Shown: in pieces, positions 63,426 through 64,000 of the stretch | Position numbering within the stretch: the first letter of the stretch is position 1 | Layout of the letters: each line of letters opens with the position of its first letter | Assembly (NCBI RefSeq): GCF_005871085.1 | Contig: NZ_VAUP01000037.1 | Coordinates: forward strand, 62,001 to 126,000 | From: Xanthobacter autotrophicus | GTDB lineage: Bacteria; Pseudomonadota; Alphaproteobacteria; Rhizobiales; Xanthobacteraceae | Length of the DNA: 64,000 nt | Direction of reading: 5' to 3' | Translations under genes and position numbers: made by a program | Notes under the pieces: generated by a model | The model's database searches: none | What the model saw: only the letters and a program-made list of their open reading frames with translations | What the model was told of the DNA's origin: nothing

Positions 63426-64000
63426 TCAGGCCGCGCGGCTCGCCACGGCGCCCGGCCGCTCGCCGGCATAGGCATGGGCGATCAGGTCGCGGATGGCGTC
63501 GCGCACGATGGGGCGTGGATTCCAGTAGGGGGACTCGACGGCGATGTCGGCGGCCCGCTCGATCCCGTCGGCGGGCATGCCGATATCGGCGAGGGCCTGC
63601 GGCACGCCGAGCGCCCGCACCAGATCGAACAGGCCGCGCGCGGCATCGCTTGCGCCGAGTGCGCGCTTGATGGCCGCCATGGCCTCGGGCGCCGCCTCCG
63701 CATTGTAGGCCACGGCATGGGGCAGCACGATGGTATGCGTCTCGGCGTGGGGCAGGTTGAAGGAGCCGCCGAGCGTGTGGCAGAGCTTGTGGTGCAGCGC
63801 CATGCCCACCGCGCCGAGGCAGCAGCCGCACAGCCATGCACCGTAGAAGGCGCGGTTGCGTGCGTCCAGGTTGAGCGGCTCATGCACCAGGATCGGCAAG
63901 GCGGACGCGAGGTTGCGGATGCCCTCTTCCGCCATCAGCGAGACGATGGGGTTGCGGTCGCGGGCGTAGAGCGCCTCCACCGCATGGGCGATGGCATTGA
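63426..64000 (-). CDS. Maleylacetate reductase (iron-containing alcohol dehydrogenase family), C-terminal part
   Basis: The frame is open from the window edge, giving the last 191 residues, beginning NAIAHAVEALYARDRNPIVS. The metal-ligand region is HHKLCHTLGGSFNLPHAETH then TIVLPHAVAYN, typical of maleylacetate reductases. The family reduces maleylacetate to 3-oxoadipate with NADH. The gene precedes the intradiol dioxygenase on the same strand, and the two with the hydroxylase form a complete hydroxyquinol pathway. The N-terminal NAD-binding part lies outside the window. Confidence 0.93.
   Translation of the reverse strand, partial: NAIAHAVEALYARDRNPIVSLMAEEGIRNLASALPILVHEPLNLDARNRAFYGAWLCGCCLGAVGMALHHKLCHTLGGSFNLPHAETHTIVLPHAVAYNAEAAPEAMAAIKRALGASDAARGLFDLVRALGVPQALADIGMPADGIERAADIAVESPYWNPRPIVRDAIRDLIAHAYAGERPGAVASRAA

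Noticed and set aside
1-64000. CRISPR arrays, tRNA or rRNA genes, phage genes, plasmid replication or conjugation genes
   Set aside because: None was recognised on reading either strand; regular repeats found are IS ends and operators only.

Overview
The window looks like accessory DNA from a GC-rich alphaproteobacterium, probably of the Xanthobacter/Ancylobacter/rhizobial type. That assignment is inferred from the style of the catabolic genes and insertion sequences, because no rRNA, tRNA or core housekeeping gene is present. It is a mosaic of catabolic operons for aromatic or alicyclic compounds, each with a local regulator, stitched together by insertion sequences (IS) and scattered with decayed genes. 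No CRISPR array, phage module or replication origin was recognised.

Region by region. (1) 1-4.6 kb, minus strand: an oxidative operon (esterase, luciferase-like flavin monooxygenase, alpha/beta hydrolase, flavin reductase, start of a phytoene-desaturase-like flavoprotein) behind a perfect-arm palindromic operator. (2) 4.7-9 kb: gene debris. It holds a frameshifted class III CoA-transferase, a glutaryl-CoA dehydrogenase reduced to its two ends, an IS630 element with a programmed-frameshift signature, and a DUF190 gene. (3) 9-11.7 kb: an EmrA/EmrB-type efflux pair with an operator. (4) 11.8-25.2 kb: a LysR gene, several IS110 and TctC/Bug remnants, then a plus-strand catabolic cluster (SphA-like export protein, ornithine-cyclodeaminase homologue, DapA-like enzyme, succinate-semialdehyde-type dehydrogenase, extradiol dioxygenase, FAD hydroxylase). 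IS insertion, a frameshift and a nonsense codon have damaged this cluster. (5) 25.3-27.8 kb: a TetR gene and a second IS3/IS110 composite. (6) 27.9-41.2 kb: a beta-oxidation-type operon (thiolase, acyl-CoA ligase, FadB-like protein, SDR, acyl-CoA dehydrogenase, binding protein) with a divergent GntR, then hydrolase/TetR/binding protein. (7) 41.3-47.3 kb: two divergent old-yellow-enzyme/pirin modules and a LysR. (8) 48.2-57.7 kb: a meta-cleavage pathway (extradiol dioxygenase, oxalocrotonate-type decarboxylase, hydratase, aldolase) with an IclR, and a duplicated hydratase/aldolase pair in an operon with a cyclase and a transporter. (9) 57.7-64 kb: a second SphA-like protein, a transporter, and a hydroxyquinol-type pathway (FAD hydroxylase, intradiol dioxygenase, maleylacetate reductase) running off the window.

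The most unusual structure is a pair of near-identical IS110-family elements, each inserted at the same codon of two different IS3-family transposase genes. Both carry the same long left-end hairpin, which suggests sequence-guided targeting. In addition, four to five regulator/operator pairs can be read directly from shared palindromes, including operators far from their likely regulator gene.
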